Assembly (NCBI GenBank): GCA_009937505.1
Contig: JAACFJ010000036.1
Coordinates: 1-39,039, forward strand
Direction of reading: 5' to 3'
DNA from: Gammaproteobacteria bacterium
GTDB taxonomy: Bacteria > Pseudomonadota > Gammaproteobacteria > Steroidobacterales > Woeseiaceae
Length of the DNA stretch: 39,039 nt
The notes below the pieces were generated by a model. It was given only the letters and a program-made list of their open reading frames with translations, did no database searches and had not been told where the DNA came from. Positions 21,973 through 30,790 of this stretch are shown here, piece after piece; position 1 is the first letter of the stretch; each line of letters starts with the position of its first letter. The translations under genes were made by a program, and so were the position numbers.

Positions 21973-23068
21973 ATGGAAACCAGTCAGATCAGACAGTCGA
22001 TAGCGGACCTCACTGAACGCGCGGATGCGTTGAGGAGGTATCTTTGACTACGACCAGAAGGCGGAGCGTCTGACCGAAGTCCAGCGAGAGCTGGAGCAGC
22101 CGGACGTATGGGAAAAGCCCGAGCGGGCGCAAGCGCTCGGCCAGGAGCGGGCGAAGCTGGAGCAGATCGTCGTCGGGCTGGACGAGATCACGAACGGGCT
22201 GCGGGACGCGAATGAATTACTCGCTCTCGCGATTGATGAAGACGATGCCGCCACGGTGGCCGAAGTCGAGCGCGACCTGAAGGGATTCGGAACGCGCGTC
22301 GAGGGGCTCGAATTCCGGCGCATGTTCTCGGGCGAGATGGACGCCAACAGTGCGTACGTCGACATCCAGTCGGGCGCGGGCGGCACCGAGGCGCAGGACT
22401 GGGCGGAGATGCTCCTCCGCATGTACCTGCGATGGGCGGAGGCGCATGACTTCAAGGCCGAAGTGATCGAGGCATCGGCCGGCGAGGTCGCGGGCGTCAA
22501 GAGCGCGACCGTCCACATCGTCGGCGACTACGCCTATGGCTGGTTGCGAACCGAAACCGGCGTGCACCGGCTCGTTCGCAAGTCGCCCTTCGACTCGGGC
22601 AATCGCCGCCACACCTCCTTCGCATCCGTGTTCGTGTCTCCCGAGGTTGACGATGACATAGATATTGAAGTGGATCCTTCGGACCTTCGGATCGACGTTT
22701 ACCGCGCGAGCGGTGCGGGGGGGCAGCACGTCAACCGGACCGAATCCGCGGTGCGAATCACGCATCTGCCCACGAACATCGTCGTGCAGTGCCAGAACGA
22801 TCGTTCGCAACACAAGAACAAGGCCACGGCGATGAACCAGCTCAAGGCAAAACTCTACGAGCTGGAATTGCAGAAGCGGCGCGCAGAGGCGTCCGCTGTC
22901 GAGGAAACCAAGGCCGATGTCGGCTGGGGTAGCCAGATTCGTTCCTACGTACTGGATCAAAGTCGCATCAAGGATTTGCGAACTGGCGTCGAAACCGGTA
23001 ACACTCAGGCCGTGCTCGATGGCGGCCTGGACAGTTTCATCGAGGCGAGCCTGAAACAAGGACTCTGA
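21973..23068 (+). CDS. prfB: Peptide chain release factor 2 (programmed +1 frameshift)
   Basis: RF2 reads UGA and UAA stop codons. Expressed in two frames: 21973-22044 encodes 24 residues ending in RRYL, then an in-frame TGA (22045-22047). Translation resumes in the +1 frame at GAC (22046), giving DYDQKAERL and so on to 23068. The slippery site is classical: AGGAGG (22033-22038) acts as internal Shine-Dalgarno, then TAT CTT TGA C. The protein has the tripeptide anticodon SPF in VRKSPFDSG and the catalytic GGQ in [14 protein letters not shown]. Total 364 residues, as expected. High RF2 level favours termination at the UGA and so feeds back on its own synthesis. Confidence 0.97.
22033..22048 (+). 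promoter_or_regulatory. RF2 recoding site
   Basis: AGGAGG-TAT-CTT-TGA-C: internal Shine-Dalgarno, slippery CUU, stop UGA followed by C (a weak stop context). Same layout as E. coli prfB except that the Shine-Dalgarno reads AGGAGG instead of AGGGGG. Confidence 0.95.
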
Positions 23069-23073
23069 TACGC

Positions 23074-24576
23074 GTGGCTGACGAAAAAACACAAGACGAG
23101 AACAGGCTTATTGCCGAACGGCGCCAGAAGCTAGGGGCGCTGCGCGAGCGCGGCAATCCGTTCCCCAATGAATTTCATCGCAATGCGCTCGCGGACGAGC
23201 TGCACCATATGTACGGCGCGCACGACAATGAAACGCTCGCTGAGGAACATGTCGATGTCGCGGTCGCAGGCCGGATGATGGTGAAACGCGTTATGGGCAA
23301 GGCGAGTTTCATCAAGCTCGCCGATCGCTCGGGGCAGATACAGGTTCGCCTCGAACGGGACCGCCTGCCCGAGGGTGTCTACCAGGACTTCAAGAAATGG
23401 GACGTCGGCGACATCGTGGGTGCCCGCGGTACGCTGTTCCATACCAAGACCGGCGAGTTGACGGTGATGGCGGACGAGGCACTGCTGCTGACCAAGTCGC
23501 TGCGTCCCCTTCCCGAGAAGTGGGCCGGCCTGACCGATCAGGAGACACGCTATCGCCAGCGCTATGTCGATCTGATCATCAACGAGTCGAGTCGCGAGGT
23601 CTTCCGCAAGCGCTCACAGATCATCACGTACATGCGCGCGTTCCTCGAGTCGCTCGACTTTCTCGAGGTCGAGACACCGATGATGCAGGTCACGCCGGGC
23701 GGCGCAATCGCACGGCCGTTCAAGACGCATCACAATGCGTTGGACATGGCTCTTTACCTGCGCATCGCGCCCGAGCTGAACCTGAAACGACTCGTCGTTG
23801 GTGGATTCGAACGCGTTTACGAGATCAATCGTAACTTCCGTAACGAGGGTGTTTCCACACAGCACAATCCCGAGTTCACCATGATGGAGGCGTACCGGGC
23901 GTACGCGGACTACAACGACTGGATGGATTCCACCGAGGCGATGTTGCATGGCATGGCGGACGCCGTGAACGGGACGACAATCATCAGCTACCAGGGTGAA
24001 GCGTACGATTTCGGCAAACCATTCGCGCGCCTGACGGTCGAGGAGGCGATTGCGAGGCACAACCCCGATTTCGACACGTCAAGAATCCGCGATCGCGATT
24101 ACCTGGCTGACTGGTGCGAAAAACTCGGCGCGCCGGTCAAGGACGGTTACGGCGCCGGCAAGCTGCAGACGGAAATCTTCGACGAAACCTGCGAGGCGAA
24201 GCTGCGTGAACCGACCTTCATCACGCAGTATCCCGCCGAGGTATCGCCGCTGGCGCGCAAGAACGACGACGATCCATTCGTTACGGATCGATTCGAGCTC
24301 TTCATTGCCGGCCGCGAGATCGCGAACGGTTTTTCGGAGCTGAATGATCCCGAGGACCAGGCCGAGCGGTTTCGCGCACAGGCCGCGAACCGTGATGCCG
24401 GCGACGACGAGGCGATGGCGTTCGATCACGACTACATCCGGGCGCTCGAATACGGCATGCCGCCGACGGCCGGCATCGGCGTCGGCATCGACCGGCTGGT
24501 CATGCTGTTTACCGATTCGCCTTCGATCCGCGACGTACTGCTGTTCCCGCACATGCGGCCTGAAGTCTTCGAATAA
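23074..24576 (+). CDS. lysS: Lysyl-tRNA synthetase, class II
   Basis: Charges tRNA-Lys. 500 residues, GTG start 5 nt after prfB. The N-terminal OB-fold anticodon domain holds [16 protein letters not shown]. Class II motif 1 is around [21 protein letters not shown], motif 2 is [15 protein letters not shown] with [10 protein letters not shown], and motif 3 is [16 protein letters not shown]. The prfB-lysS pair is standard in gammaproteobacteria. Full length, no anomalies seen. Confidence 0.98.
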   Translation: MADEKTQDENRLIAERRQKLGALRERGNPFPNEFHRNALADELHHMYGAHDNETLAEEHVDVAVAGRMMVKRVMGKASFIKLADRSGQIQVRLERDRLPEGVYQDFKKWDVGDIVGARGTLFHTKTGELTVMADEALLLTKSLRPLPEKWAGLTDQETRYRQRYVDLIINESSREVFRKRSQIITYMRAFLESLDFLEVETPMMQVTPGGAIARPFKTHHNALDMALYLRIAPELNLKRLVVGGFERVYEINRNFRNEGVSTQHNPEFTMMEAYRAYADYNDWMDSTEAMLHGMADAVNGTTIISYQGEAYDFGKPFARLTVEEAIARHNPDFDTSRIRDRDYLADWCEKLGAPVKDGYGAGKLQTEIFDETCEAKLREPTFITQYPAEVSPLARKNDDDPFVTDRFELFIAGREIANGFSELNDPEDQAERFRAQAANRDAGDDEAMAFDHDYIRALEYGMPPTAGIGVGIDRLVMLFTDSPSIRDVLLFPHMRPEVFE

Positions 24577-24611
24577 TTTTTCCTGGAGTGCCGATCACAG
24601 GCGCACCGCGC

Positions 24612-24680
24612 CATTTCTCTCCCTCATGGCTCGCCGCGCCTGGCGCGGCTGCGCTTTACTTCGGTCGAGAAACACCCCGG
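24612..24680 (+). repeat. 69-bp dispersed hairpin repeat, copy B
   Basis: About 91 percent identical to 14237-14305 with no gaps. Outer stem TTTCTC/GAGAAA where copy A has TTTGTC/GACAAA, i.e. both partners of one pair changed. The inner hairpin GCCGCGC-CTG-GCGCGGC keeps its stem and changes only its loop. It lies between the convergent genes lysS and the small membrane gene on the - strand. Confidence 0.85.
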
Positions 24681-24709
24681 TGCCGCGAAAGATGGTCTTG
24701 CTACAGGAG

Positions 24710-24919
24710 TCAGCCGAAGAAGAGGGTGCCGACCCCGAACAGCATGGCCCAGATGGCGAGGCTGAAGATCAGGCCGCTGCGCAGACCCCGGATGACATCC
24801 CCGTCGGGTACGTGAGCAGGCGCGGCACTGGAAGGGCTGTTCGGTGCCGGAGCCTTGTCCCCGGCGGCAAACCCGTATTTTCCCCCGCGACCGGGTCCGT
24901 CAGCCCGAAAGTTGTCCAT
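24710..24919 (-). CDS. Small single-pass membrane protein, unknown function
   Basis: 69 residues starting MDNFRADGPGRGGKYGFAAG. A hydrophilic Gly/Pro/Ala-rich N-terminal two thirds is followed by a C-terminal membrane segment (about 49-67, LIFSLAIWAMLFGVGTLFFG). ATG 24919 has a strong ribosome-binding site (AGGGGG, 7 nt upstream), which is the main support for the gene, along with the clear tail-anchor-like hydrophobic end. I do not recognise the family. A longer frame to 24967 lacks a good start. Its 3' end faces lysS with hairpin repeat B between. Confidence 0.65.
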   Translation of the reverse strand: MDNFRADGPGRGGKYGFAAGDKAPAPNSPSSAAPAHVPDGDVIRGLRSGLIFSLAIWAMLFGVGTLFFG

Positions 24920-25078
24920 AGAGCGCCCCCTACTGCGAGCTGACCTTAGCAATGAGGCGCAGCTCATTAATTTTTAAACATTTTAGCTACGCACCGGGAT
25001 CAAAATCAAGTTATGTCAAAGAACACGCCGGCCGGGCAGGGATGCTGCCGCAATTTCGATCCGCCGGTGGTTACGGGG
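24920..25078. other. Intergenic region with an A/T-flanked hairpin
   Basis: AATGAG-GCGCAG-CTCATT followed by AATTTTT (about 24950-24975) resembles a short intrinsic terminator on the + strand, though no + strand gene precedes it closely. On the - strand the AT-rich block could instead hold the promoter of the small membrane gene. Nothing else recognisable. Confidence 0.3.
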
Positions 25079-25762
25079 CTATAGGTAGTCGAGGGGAATA
25101 TGCCGCAGCTTTACACCATTGACCGAGAGCGCGCTTTCGGCCTTCTCCGACGGTATGACCGCCAGCAGGTCGGTGCCGATCGCGTTTACTACCTCACCGA
25201 CGTCGCGTTCGCCGTCGGCGATCTTGTCTCCGGGTGACAGCGCCTGCGCGGATTCGAACCGGTGCGTGCGGCGCTTTGTCGCTCCACGGTAGTGGGTCCG
25301 TGCGACGATTTCCTGCCCCGGGTAGCAGCCCTTGTCGAAGCTGACGGCGCCCAGCAGATCGAGATTCAGCATGTGCGGCGTGAATTCCTCGGACTGCGCA
25401 CGCCAGACTTCCGCCCGGCCCGCCCGCAGGTTGTTGAGCAGCCAGTCCTCTGTCGTGCCCGATATGCCCAGATCGTCGGCCGTTGCGGGCGCGGATTCCA
25501 GATCGACTCTCGATCGAAAGCGGAACATCGTTAGCCGCTTCAGAACGGATTCTGCGAGTTCCGCCGGCAGTACCATTTGGTAACCCGTGTCGCTCTGCTT
25601 GAGACGCATGATGCAGATCACGCGGCCCTTGGGATTGCACCACGCGGACAGGAGTTGCGCCTGTTCCTGCAGTAACCGCAGGTCGTTGGTCAGCTGTGCC
25701 TGCAGGAAGTCGAACGCGTCCGCACCGGACGCGAGGATGCTCGAATAGGGGAATGTAGCCAT
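25079..25762 (-). CDS. ygfZ: YgfZ, folate-binding protein of Fe-S cluster enzyme maintenance (short form)
   Basis: GcvT-related tetrahydrofolate-binding protein needed for full activity of some Fe-S enzymes. The signature KGCYPGQEIVARTHYRG with its conserved Cys is intact, preceded by PHMLNLDLLGAVSF. Only 227 residues, against about 326 in E. coli; most of the shortfall lies between the LESAPATADD stretch and DDWLLNNLRAG-like part, so the middle domain is reduced. ATG 25762 gives MATFPYSSILASGADAFDFLQAQL, typical of the family start. No Shine-Dalgarno is visible. Divergent from the sdh cluster, whose SdhB is an Fe-S protein. Confidence 0.9.
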   Translation of the reverse strand: MATFPYSSILASGADAFDFLQAQLTNDLRLLQEQAQLLSAWCNPKGRVICIMRLKQSDTGYQMVLPAELAESVLKRLTMFRFRSRVDLESAPATADDLGISGTTEDWLLNNLRAGRAEVWRAQSEEFTPHMLNLDLLGAVSFDKGCYPGQEIVARTHYRGATKRRTHRFESAQALSPGDKIADGERDVGEVVNAIGTDLLAVIPSEKAESALSVNGVKLRHIPLDYL

Positions 25763-25839
25763 AGGAGACCGATTGTAACGACTTGTATGCAATTTACATC
25801 GGCTTATGCAGGTGCGGATTTGTCTGGCATACTTCGCCC
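25763..25839. promoter_or_regulatory. Divergent promoter region, ygfZ and sdh operon
   Basis: 77-nt gap. On the - strand TACAAT (25777-25772) ends 9 nt before the ygfZ ATG, which would give a nearly leaderless message. On the + strand CATACT (25828-25833) could be a -10 for the SDHAF4-like gene. The -35 elements are weak on both strands. Confidence 0.3.
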
Positions 25840-26013
25840 ATGAACGAGACCGACCCGTCTGCCAACGATGAAATGACCGGGTCCGTGCCCGAGGAAACTG
25901 CCGACAAAGAGAATACTCCCGAGGCCCGGCCGCGGGAGATCGGTGGTCGCAAAGGCCCGGACCCGACGCGCTACGGCGACTGGGAGAAGGACGGTCGTTG
26001 CATTGATTTCTGA
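25840..26013 (+). CDS. DUF1674/SDHAF4-like succinate dehydrogenase assembly protein
   Basis: 57 residues. An acidic, disordered N-terminal half is followed by the family block REIGGRKGPDPTRYGDWEKDGRCIDF, nearly the consensus of mitochondrial SDHAF4 and bacterial DUF1674. In eukaryotes SDHAF4 binds flavinylated SdhA and helps it join SdhB. Its place 19 nt upstream of sdhC supports the same role here. ATG 25840 was chosen; an in-frame start at 25783 would add an unrelated Cys-rich leader. Confidence 0.88.
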   Translation: MNETDPSANDEMTGSVPEETADKENTPEARPREIGGRKGPDPTRYGDWEKDGRCIDF

Positions 26014-26032
26014 ATAACAAGAAGCTACGCGA

Positions 26033-26410
26033 ATGAGTAACTCCGGCAGACCCCTGTCGCCGCACCTGTCGATCTACCGCTGGCCGATCACCATGGTGCT
26101 CTCGATTTTGCACCGCGCGACCGGCGTCGCAATGTCCGTCGGCCTCGTCGTGCTGGCCGCATGGCTGATGCAGACCGCCGCGGGGCCCGAAGCCTACCTG
26201 AGATTCACATCGACCCTATCTACCTTCGTCGGCATGCTGTTCCTGGTGGGATGGAGCTTCGCTTTCTTCTTTCACGCTGCGAACGGCGTGCGTCATCTCG
26301 TGTGGGATACCGGGCGTGGCTTCGACAAACGGGACGCCGATCGATCGGCATGGATCGTGGTCGGATTTGCGGCGATAGCCACCGCGGTCTTTTGGTGGGT
26401 AGCGGCATGA
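26033..26410 (+). CDS. sdhC: Succinate dehydrogenase cytochrome b556 subunit
   Basis: Membrane anchor of complex II, shares heme b and the ubiquinone site with SdhD. 125 residues, three membrane segments (about 29-49, 62-82, 106-124). RPLSPHLSIYRW and SILHRATG (conserved Ser/Arg near the quinone) open the protein; FFHAANGVRHLVWD holds the heme-ligand His81. Stop overlaps sdhD by 4 nt. Confidence 0.97.
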   Translation: MSNSGRPLSPHLSIYRWPITMVLSILHRATGVAMSVGLVVLAAWLMQTAAGPEAYLRFTSTLSTFVGMLFLVGWSFAFFFHAANGVRHLVWDTGRGFDKRDADRSAWIVVGFAAIATAVFWWVAA

Positions 26411-26787
26411 GCCTCAAGACTCCACTCGGCCGAGTGCTCGGCCTGGGAAGCGCGAAAGAGGGAACCGATCACTGGTGGGGACAGCGCGTCTCCGCCATCG
26501 CGCTGGTCCTTCTCGGTAGCTGGTTCGTCTATTCATTGCTGCGGCTGGACAGCCTCACATACCTGGATGTCATTCGATTCATCGGCATGCCGCTGAACGC
26601 GGTCTTGCTGTCGCTGCTTTCGTTGACGCTCGCCTATCATTCCTACCTTGGCGTGCAGGTCGTCATCGAAGACTACGTGCACGCGCCGGGGACCAAAGTC
26701 GTATCGCTGTTGCTGTCGCGTTTTGCGCATATCTTTGTCGCGATCGCGGCCGTATACGCGATCCTCGTTATCGGAATCGGGTCATGA
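26407..26787 (+). CDS. sdhD: Succinate dehydrogenase membrane anchor subunit
   Basis: 126 residues from ATG 26407 (ATGA overlap with sdhC), three membrane segments. [17 protein letters not shown] holds the second heme ligand (His78) and the Asp89-Tyr90 pair matching E. coli D82-Y83 near the quinone. A longer in-frame open stretch begins at 26161 but lies inside sdhC and is not the start. Ends overlapping sdhA. Confidence 0.96.
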   Translation: MSLKTPLGRVLGLGSAKEGTDHWWGQRVSAIALVLLGSWFVYSLLRLDSLTYLDVIRFIGMPLNAVLLSLLSLTLAYHSYLGVQVVIEDYVHAPGTKVVSLLLSRFAHIFVAIAAVYAILVIGIGS

Positions 26788-28568
26788 GCGATTACGAATT
26801 TATCGACCATAGTTATGACGTCGTCGTCATCGGCGCCGGCGGCGCCGGCCTGCGGGCGACATTCGGCCTCGCCAATGCCGGCTTCAAGACAGCCTGTGTC
26901 ACCAAGGTCTTCCCGACGCGCAGCCACACGGTAGCGGCGCAGGGCGGCATCAGCGCCGCGCTCGGCAACATGGGCGAGGACGACTGGCGTTGGCACATGT
27001 ACGACACGATCAAGGGTTCCGACTGGCTCGGCGACCAGGACGCAATCGAATACATGTGCAAGGAAGCGCCGGACGCGATCATCGAGCTCGAGCATTACGG
27101 GGTGCCTTTTTCGCGCACCGAAGATGGCCGCATCTACCAGCGCCCGTTCGGCGGCATGACGACGCACTACGGCGAGGGCACGGCGCAGCGAACCTGTGCG
27201 GCGGCTGACCGCACCGGGCATGCGATGTTGCACACTCTGTACCAGCAGTCGCTCAAGCACGATGCGGAGTTCTACATCGAGTATTTCGCCGTCGACCTGA
27301 TCATGGAGGACGGGGTCTGCCGCGGCGTGGTAGCGATCGACCTCGCCACCGGCCGGCTGCACCGTTTCCGGTCACACCAGGTCATCCTGGCAACCGGCGG
27401 TTATGGCAGAGCCTATTTCTCCTGCACGTCGGCCCACACGTGCACGGGTGACGGCAGCGCGATGGTCATCCGCGCCGGACTGCCGGTGCAGGACATGGAG
27501 TTCGTGCAGTTCCACCCGACGGGGATCTATGGCGCTGGTTGCCTGATCACCGAGGGCGTGCGCGGCGAAGGCGGCTACCTGACCAACTCGGACGGCGAGC
27601 GCTTTATGGAGCGCTATGCCCCGAACGCCAAGGATCTTGCGTCGCGCGATGTTGTCAGCCGCTCGATGACCGTGGAAATTCGCGAAGGCCGCGGCGTCGG
27701 AAAGGAGCAGGATCACATCCACCTGCACCTCGAGCACCTCGGGCCCGAGGTCATCGAGGAACGCCTGCCGGGCATCGCTGAATCGGCGCGCATCTTCGCC
27801 GGCGTTGACGTGACGAAAGAGCCGATCCCGGTTCTGCCGACGGTGCACTACAACATGGGCGGCATCCCGGCCAACTTCCATGGCCAGGTTCTCACCAGGA
27901 AGGACGGCGATCCCGAGACGATTGTGCCGGGCCTGATGGCCGTCGGAGAGGCGGCCTGCGTGTCCGTCCACGGCGCAAACCGCCTGGGTTCGAACTCGTT
28001 GCTCGACCTCGTCGTGTTCGGCCGCGCGGCGGCGCACTTCTGCAAGGAATCGATGATGCCGGATGCGCGCCACAAACCGCTGGCGCCGGACGCCGGGCAG
28101 AACAGCGTCGAACGCATCGACAGGTTGCGCAATGCTGACGGCAGCCGGTCTACGGCCGAGATCCGCCTCGAGATGCAGAAGGTCATGCAGAACCACGCGG
28201 CGGTATTCCGCACCGGTGAGTCGCTGGCAGAGGGTGTCGAGCTCCTCCGGAAGACGTTCGCGTCATTCTCGGATGTCCGGGTTTCCGACCGCTCATTGAT
28301 CTGGAACACGGATCTCGTCGAGACAATGGAACTCGAGAACCTGCTGCTCAATGCAGCGGCAACCATCGAATCTGCCGCCAATCGCCTCGAGAGTCGAGGC
28401 GCGCAGGCGCGTGAGGACTATCCGGAACGCGATGACGAAAACTGGATGAAACACACCCTTGCATGGGTGAGCGACAAGGGCGAGGTAAGTTTCGATTACC
28501 GCCCGGTTCACCAGGATACGCTGACCGACGAAGTCGAGGCAGTGCCGCCCAAGGCACGCGTGTACTAG
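26784..28568 (+). CDS. sdhA: Succinate dehydrogenase flavoprotein subunit
   Basis: Oxidises succinate to fumarate with covalent FAD. 594 residues. The dinucleotide-binding [12 protein letters not shown] is near the N-terminus; His48 in [11 protein letters not shown] is the FAD attachment site. Substrate-site blocks [40 protein letters not shown] and [14 protein letters not shown] follow. The C-terminus has [19 protein letters not shown] and the usual PPKARVY. Flavinylation should be helped by SdhE, encoded two genes downstream. Confidence 0.98.
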   Translation: MSDYEFIDHSYDVVVIGAGGAGLRATFGLANAGFKTACVTKVFPTRSHTVAAQGGISAALGNMGEDDWRWHMYDTIKGSDWLGDQDAIEYMCKEAPDAIIELEHYGVPFSRTEDGRIYQRPFGGMTTHYGEGTAQRTCAAADRTGHAMLHTLYQQSLKHDAEFYIEYFAVDLIMEDGVCRGVVAIDLATGRLHRFRSHQVILATGGYGRAYFSCTSAHTCTGDGSAMVIRAGLPVQDMEFVQFHPTGIYGAGCLITEGVRGEGGYLTNSDGERFMERYAPNAKDLASRDVVSRSMTVEIREGRGVGKEQDHIHLHLEHLGPEVIEERLPGIAESARIFAGVDVTKEPIPVLPTVHYNMGGIPANFHGQVLTRKDGDPETIVPGLMAVGEAACVSVHGANRLGSNSLLDLVVFGRAAAHFCKESMMPDARHKPLAPDAGQNSVERIDRLRNADGSRSTAEIRLEMQKVMQNHAAVFRTGESLAEGVELLRKTFASFSDVRVSDRSLIWNTDLVETMELENLLLNAAATIESAANRLESRGAQAREDYPERDDENWMKHTLAWVSDKGEVSFDYRPVHQDTLTDEVEAVPPKARVY

Positions 28569-28583
28569 GAGTAGGAGATCCCC

Positions 28584-29366
28584 TTGGCCGAGTTCAGACT
28601 GCCACCCAATTCGAGAATCAGGAAGGGCAAGCACTTTCCGGCGCCGGCCGGCGCCGGCGCCATAAAGCGCTTCGCCGTCTATCGCTACGATCCGGACAGC
28701 GGCCAGAACCCGCGCATCGATACCTACGAAGTCGATCTCGACAGCTGCGGACCCATGGTGCTCGACGCCCTGATCAAGATAAAGAACGAGATTGATCCGA
28801 CGCTGACATTTCGGCGCTCCTGTCGCGAGGGCATTTGCGGCTCCTGCGCCATGAACATCGACGGCGGCAATACGCTGGCGTGTACGCGGGCGATCGACGG
28901 CGTGAAGGGCGACGTTAGAATCTATCCTCTGCCGCACATGCCGGTCGTAAAGGACCTGGTGCCGGACCTCACCAATTTCTATGCGCAGTACGCCTCGATC
29001 AAGCCCTGGCTGCAGACGCGTACGCCGCCGCCCCCGGATCGCGAGCGGTTACAGAGCAAGGAAGACCAGGAACTCATCAACGAGCCGGCGGCCTGCATAC
29101 TCTGTGCCTGCTGCTCGACGAGTTGCCCGAGCTACTGGTGGAACAGTGATCGCTATCTCGGGCCGGCTGCGCTGCTGGCCGCATACCGTTGGCTCGTCGA
29201 CAGCCGTGACGAGGCGACCGGCGAGCGCCTCGACCAGCTCGAGGATCCGTTTCGTCTGTATCGCTGCCACACGATCATGAACTGCACACAGACTTGCCCG
29301 AAGGAATTGAATCCGGCAAAAGCCATTGCCGAGACCAAGAAGATGCTCGCGGAGCGGCGGCATTAA
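28584..29366 (+). CDS. sdhB: Succinate dehydrogenase iron-sulfur subunit
   Basis: Passes electrons from FAD to quinone through three Fe-S clusters. 260 residues. The [2Fe-2S] motif is CREGICGSC with a later Cys in LACT; the [4Fe-4S]/[3Fe-4S] motifs are [12 protein letters not shown] and [17 protein letters not shown]. The N-terminus carries a slightly extended [18 protein letters not shown] start 28584 with AGGAG about 8 nt upstream, 15 nt after sdhA. Confidence 0.98.
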   Translation: MAEFRLPPNSRIRKGKHFPAPAGAGAIKRFAVYRYDPDSGQNPRIDTYEVDLDSCGPMVLDALIKIKNEIDPTLTFRRSCREGICGSCAMNIDGGNTLACTRAIDGVKGDVRIYPLPHMPVVKDLVPDLTNFYAQYASIKPWLQTRTPPPPDRERLQSKEDQELINEPAACILCACCSTSCPSYWWNSDRYLGPAALLAAYRWLVDSRDEATGERLDQLEDPFRLYRCHTIMNCTQTCPKELNPAKAIAETKKMLAERRH

Positions 29367-29601
29367 CAAGGCGCGGCTGCGCTGGCAGTGCCGGCGGGGC
29401 ATGAAGGAGCTCGATCAGCTGCTGACGAGCTATCTCGACGACGGCTACGATGCGGCTCCTGAGGACGATAAAGCCTCGTTTTGTGCGCTTTTGGAGCTTT
29501 CCGACCCGGAACTCGTAGGGTATCTGTTGCAACACAGGGAGCCCGGGTCGGAGATCATTGCACGCGGCATCGACATCATACTCGGCCGAGATCGCGCCTG
29601 A
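29362..29601 (+). CDS. sdhE: SdhE (YgfY), FAD assembly factor for SdhA; probable ATT start
   Basis: Small helical protein that promotes covalent attachment of FAD to Sdh[17 protein letters not shown] contains the essential RGxxE motif; WL-like [11 protein letters not shown] and IIARGI complete the fold. The start is the puzzle. ATG 29401 would cut off the RG of RGxxE. TTG 29326 would overlap sdhB by 41 nt. ATT 29362 gives INKARLRW, matching the conserved N-terminus (E. coli NNKARIHW), with GGAG at 29351-29354 and a 7-nt spacer, and overlaps the sdhB stop. I favour ATT; 79 residues. Confidence 0.85.
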   Translation: MNKARLRWQCRRGMKELDQLLTSYLDDGYDAAPEDDKASFCALLELSDPELVGYLLQHREPGSEIIARGIDIILGRDRA

Positions 29602-30001
29602 TCCGCGATTGCGCCGCCTCGTGCTGCTGGTCGGTGCAGTGCTGTGCCTGGCCGGTCTCGGTTTCGTGCCCTTGCTGCCCGTTTCCGTCGAGCTGAAGGC
29701 TGTGCTTGCCGCGGCATGGCTCGGCCTGTGTGGCTATGAGTGGCACGCACTGTTGCGGGGTTATGCCCGCAGCGGCAGCCTGCGCATCGCCGCAGGCGGT
29801 CACGTCGAGCGCCAACGCCGCGACGGTTCCTGGCAGCCGGCCAGGCTGTGCGCGGGGAGTATGGTTCTGCCGCGCTTCGCGTGGCTGCGTATCGATTCCC
29901 CGGATATGCGACCCTATGCGGAACCCGTCTGCGGCGATTGTGGCAAAAGCGAGGACTGGCGCCGCCTCCAGGTGATCTGGCGGCACATTGGAGCTGTCTG
30001 A
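29558..30001 (+). CDS. ygfX: YgfX-like (CptA-type) membrane protein
   Basis: 147 residues with two membrane segments (about 20-37 and 44-60, VLLVGAVLCLAGLGFVPL then AVLAAAWLGLCGYEW) and a soluble beta-rich C-terminus (LRIAAGGHVERQRRDGSW, LPRFAWLRI). This architecture, and its overlap of 44 nt with sdhE, match YgfX, the usual partner of SdhE/YgfY; the E. coli pair has also been described as a toxin-antitoxin system affecting cell shape, which is disputed. TTG start taken because it leaves a short tail before the first membrane segment. Ends with Cys pair CGDCGKSEDW. Confidence 0.8.
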   Translation: MHAASTSYSAEIAPDPRLRRLVLLVGAVLCLAGLGFVPLLPVSVELKAVLAAAWLGLCGYEWHALLRGYARSGSLRIAAGGHVERQRRDGSWQPARLCAGSMVLPRFAWLRIDSPDMRPYAEPVCGDCGKSEDWRRLQVIWRHIGAV

Positions 30002-30110
30002 CGAAGCTGCTACCATGCCGAAGCTGTGGAATCGACGAGCGACAATCGCCGGTGGCAGCGGACCGGCATCACATATTCAAATAAATTCGCAATATGACCG
30101 CTGAAATATC

Positions 30111-30138
30111 AGAACTTTTGAGGGCCCTGCCGGTCTAT
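30111..30138 (+). promoter_or_regulatory. Sigma-E/AlgU-type promoter upstream of rpoE
   Basis: AGAACTT (30111-30117), a 16-nt spacer, then TCTAT (30134-30138, within GGTCTAT). Compare the known extracytoplasmic-stress consensus GAACTT-N16-TCTGA. It lies about 50 nt before the rpoE ATG, as in autoregulated rpoE/algU operons. The remaining 30002-30184 shows no gene. Confidence 0.75.
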
Positions 30139-30184
30139 CCGGACATCGAACAGCTACGCCCCGAGACCCACAGGACGCGACCGA

Positions 30185-30760
30185 ATGTCGAGTGAATCGA
30201 CGGACGCCAAACTGGTCAAACGGGTCCAGAAAGGCGACAAAGGCGCGTTCGACCTGCTGGTCCTCAAGTACCAGCACAAGATTGTAAACCTGGTGATGCG
30301 GTATGTGCGTGACCCGGAGCAGGCGCTGGACATAACCCAGGAGGCTTTTATAAAGGCCTACCGGGCTCTGCCGCGGTTTCGCGGCGACAGCGCGTTTTAT
30401 ACCTGGCTGTACCGGATTGCAGTAAATACCGCCAAAAATCACCTGGCAGCGCAGCGTCGGCGGCCGATGGACGTCGAGCTGGATCTGCAGGATCCGGAGC
30501 AGTACGACCTGCACGCGCGCCTGAAGGAGACGGACACTCCGGAAGGTGTCACGCAGAGCCAGGAGCTGCAGCGGGCGGTAGAAAAGGCTATCGCAGCGCT
30601 TCCGGATGATCTGCGGACTGCGATCATCCTGCGAGAACTGGATGGTATGAGTTATGAAGAAATCGCACAGACGATGGAGTGTCCCGTCGGAACCGTGCGG
30701 TCGAGAATATTCAGGGCGCGCGACGCCATTAGCAAGAAAGTCGGTGCGCTGATACGTTAA
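30185..30760 (+). CDS. rpoE: RpoE/AlgU, extracytoplasmic stress sigma factor
   Basis: ECF sigma factor that answers envelope damage. 191 residues, close to E. coli RpoE throughout: VKRVQKGDKGAFDLLVLKYQHK, DITQEAFIKAYRALPRFRGDSAFYTWLYRIA (region 2) and LRELDGMSYEEIAQTMECPVGTVRSRIFRAR (region 4). First gene of rpoE-rseA-rseB-rseC; regulated by RseA (anti-sigma) and, from the promoter seen upstream, by itself. nadB, which usually lies divergently next to rpoE, is absent. Confidence 0.97.
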   Translation: MSSESTDAKLVKRVQKGDKGAFDLLVLKYQHKIVNLVMRYVRDPEQALDITQEAFIKAYRALPRFRGDSAFYTWLYRIAVNTAKNHLAAQRRRPMDVELDLQDPEQYDLHARLKETDTPEGVTQSQELQRAVEKAIAALPDDLRTAIILRELDGMSYEEIAQTMECPVGTVRSRIFRARDAISKKVGALIR

Positions 30761-30790
30761 TGCGAGGGGCTTTGTCCCGGCGGGTGAAAA

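Noticed and set aside
24940-24980. Intrinsic terminator for lysS at the AATGAG/CTCATT hairpin
   Set aside because: It lies nearly 400 nt beyond lysS and past an opposing gene; the stem is short. Kept only as a weak note.
29558-30001. sdhE-ygfX as a toxin-antitoxin system
   Set aside because: The pair is known under the name cptBA, but its place at the end of the sdh operon and the intact RGxxE motif favour the complex II assembly role.
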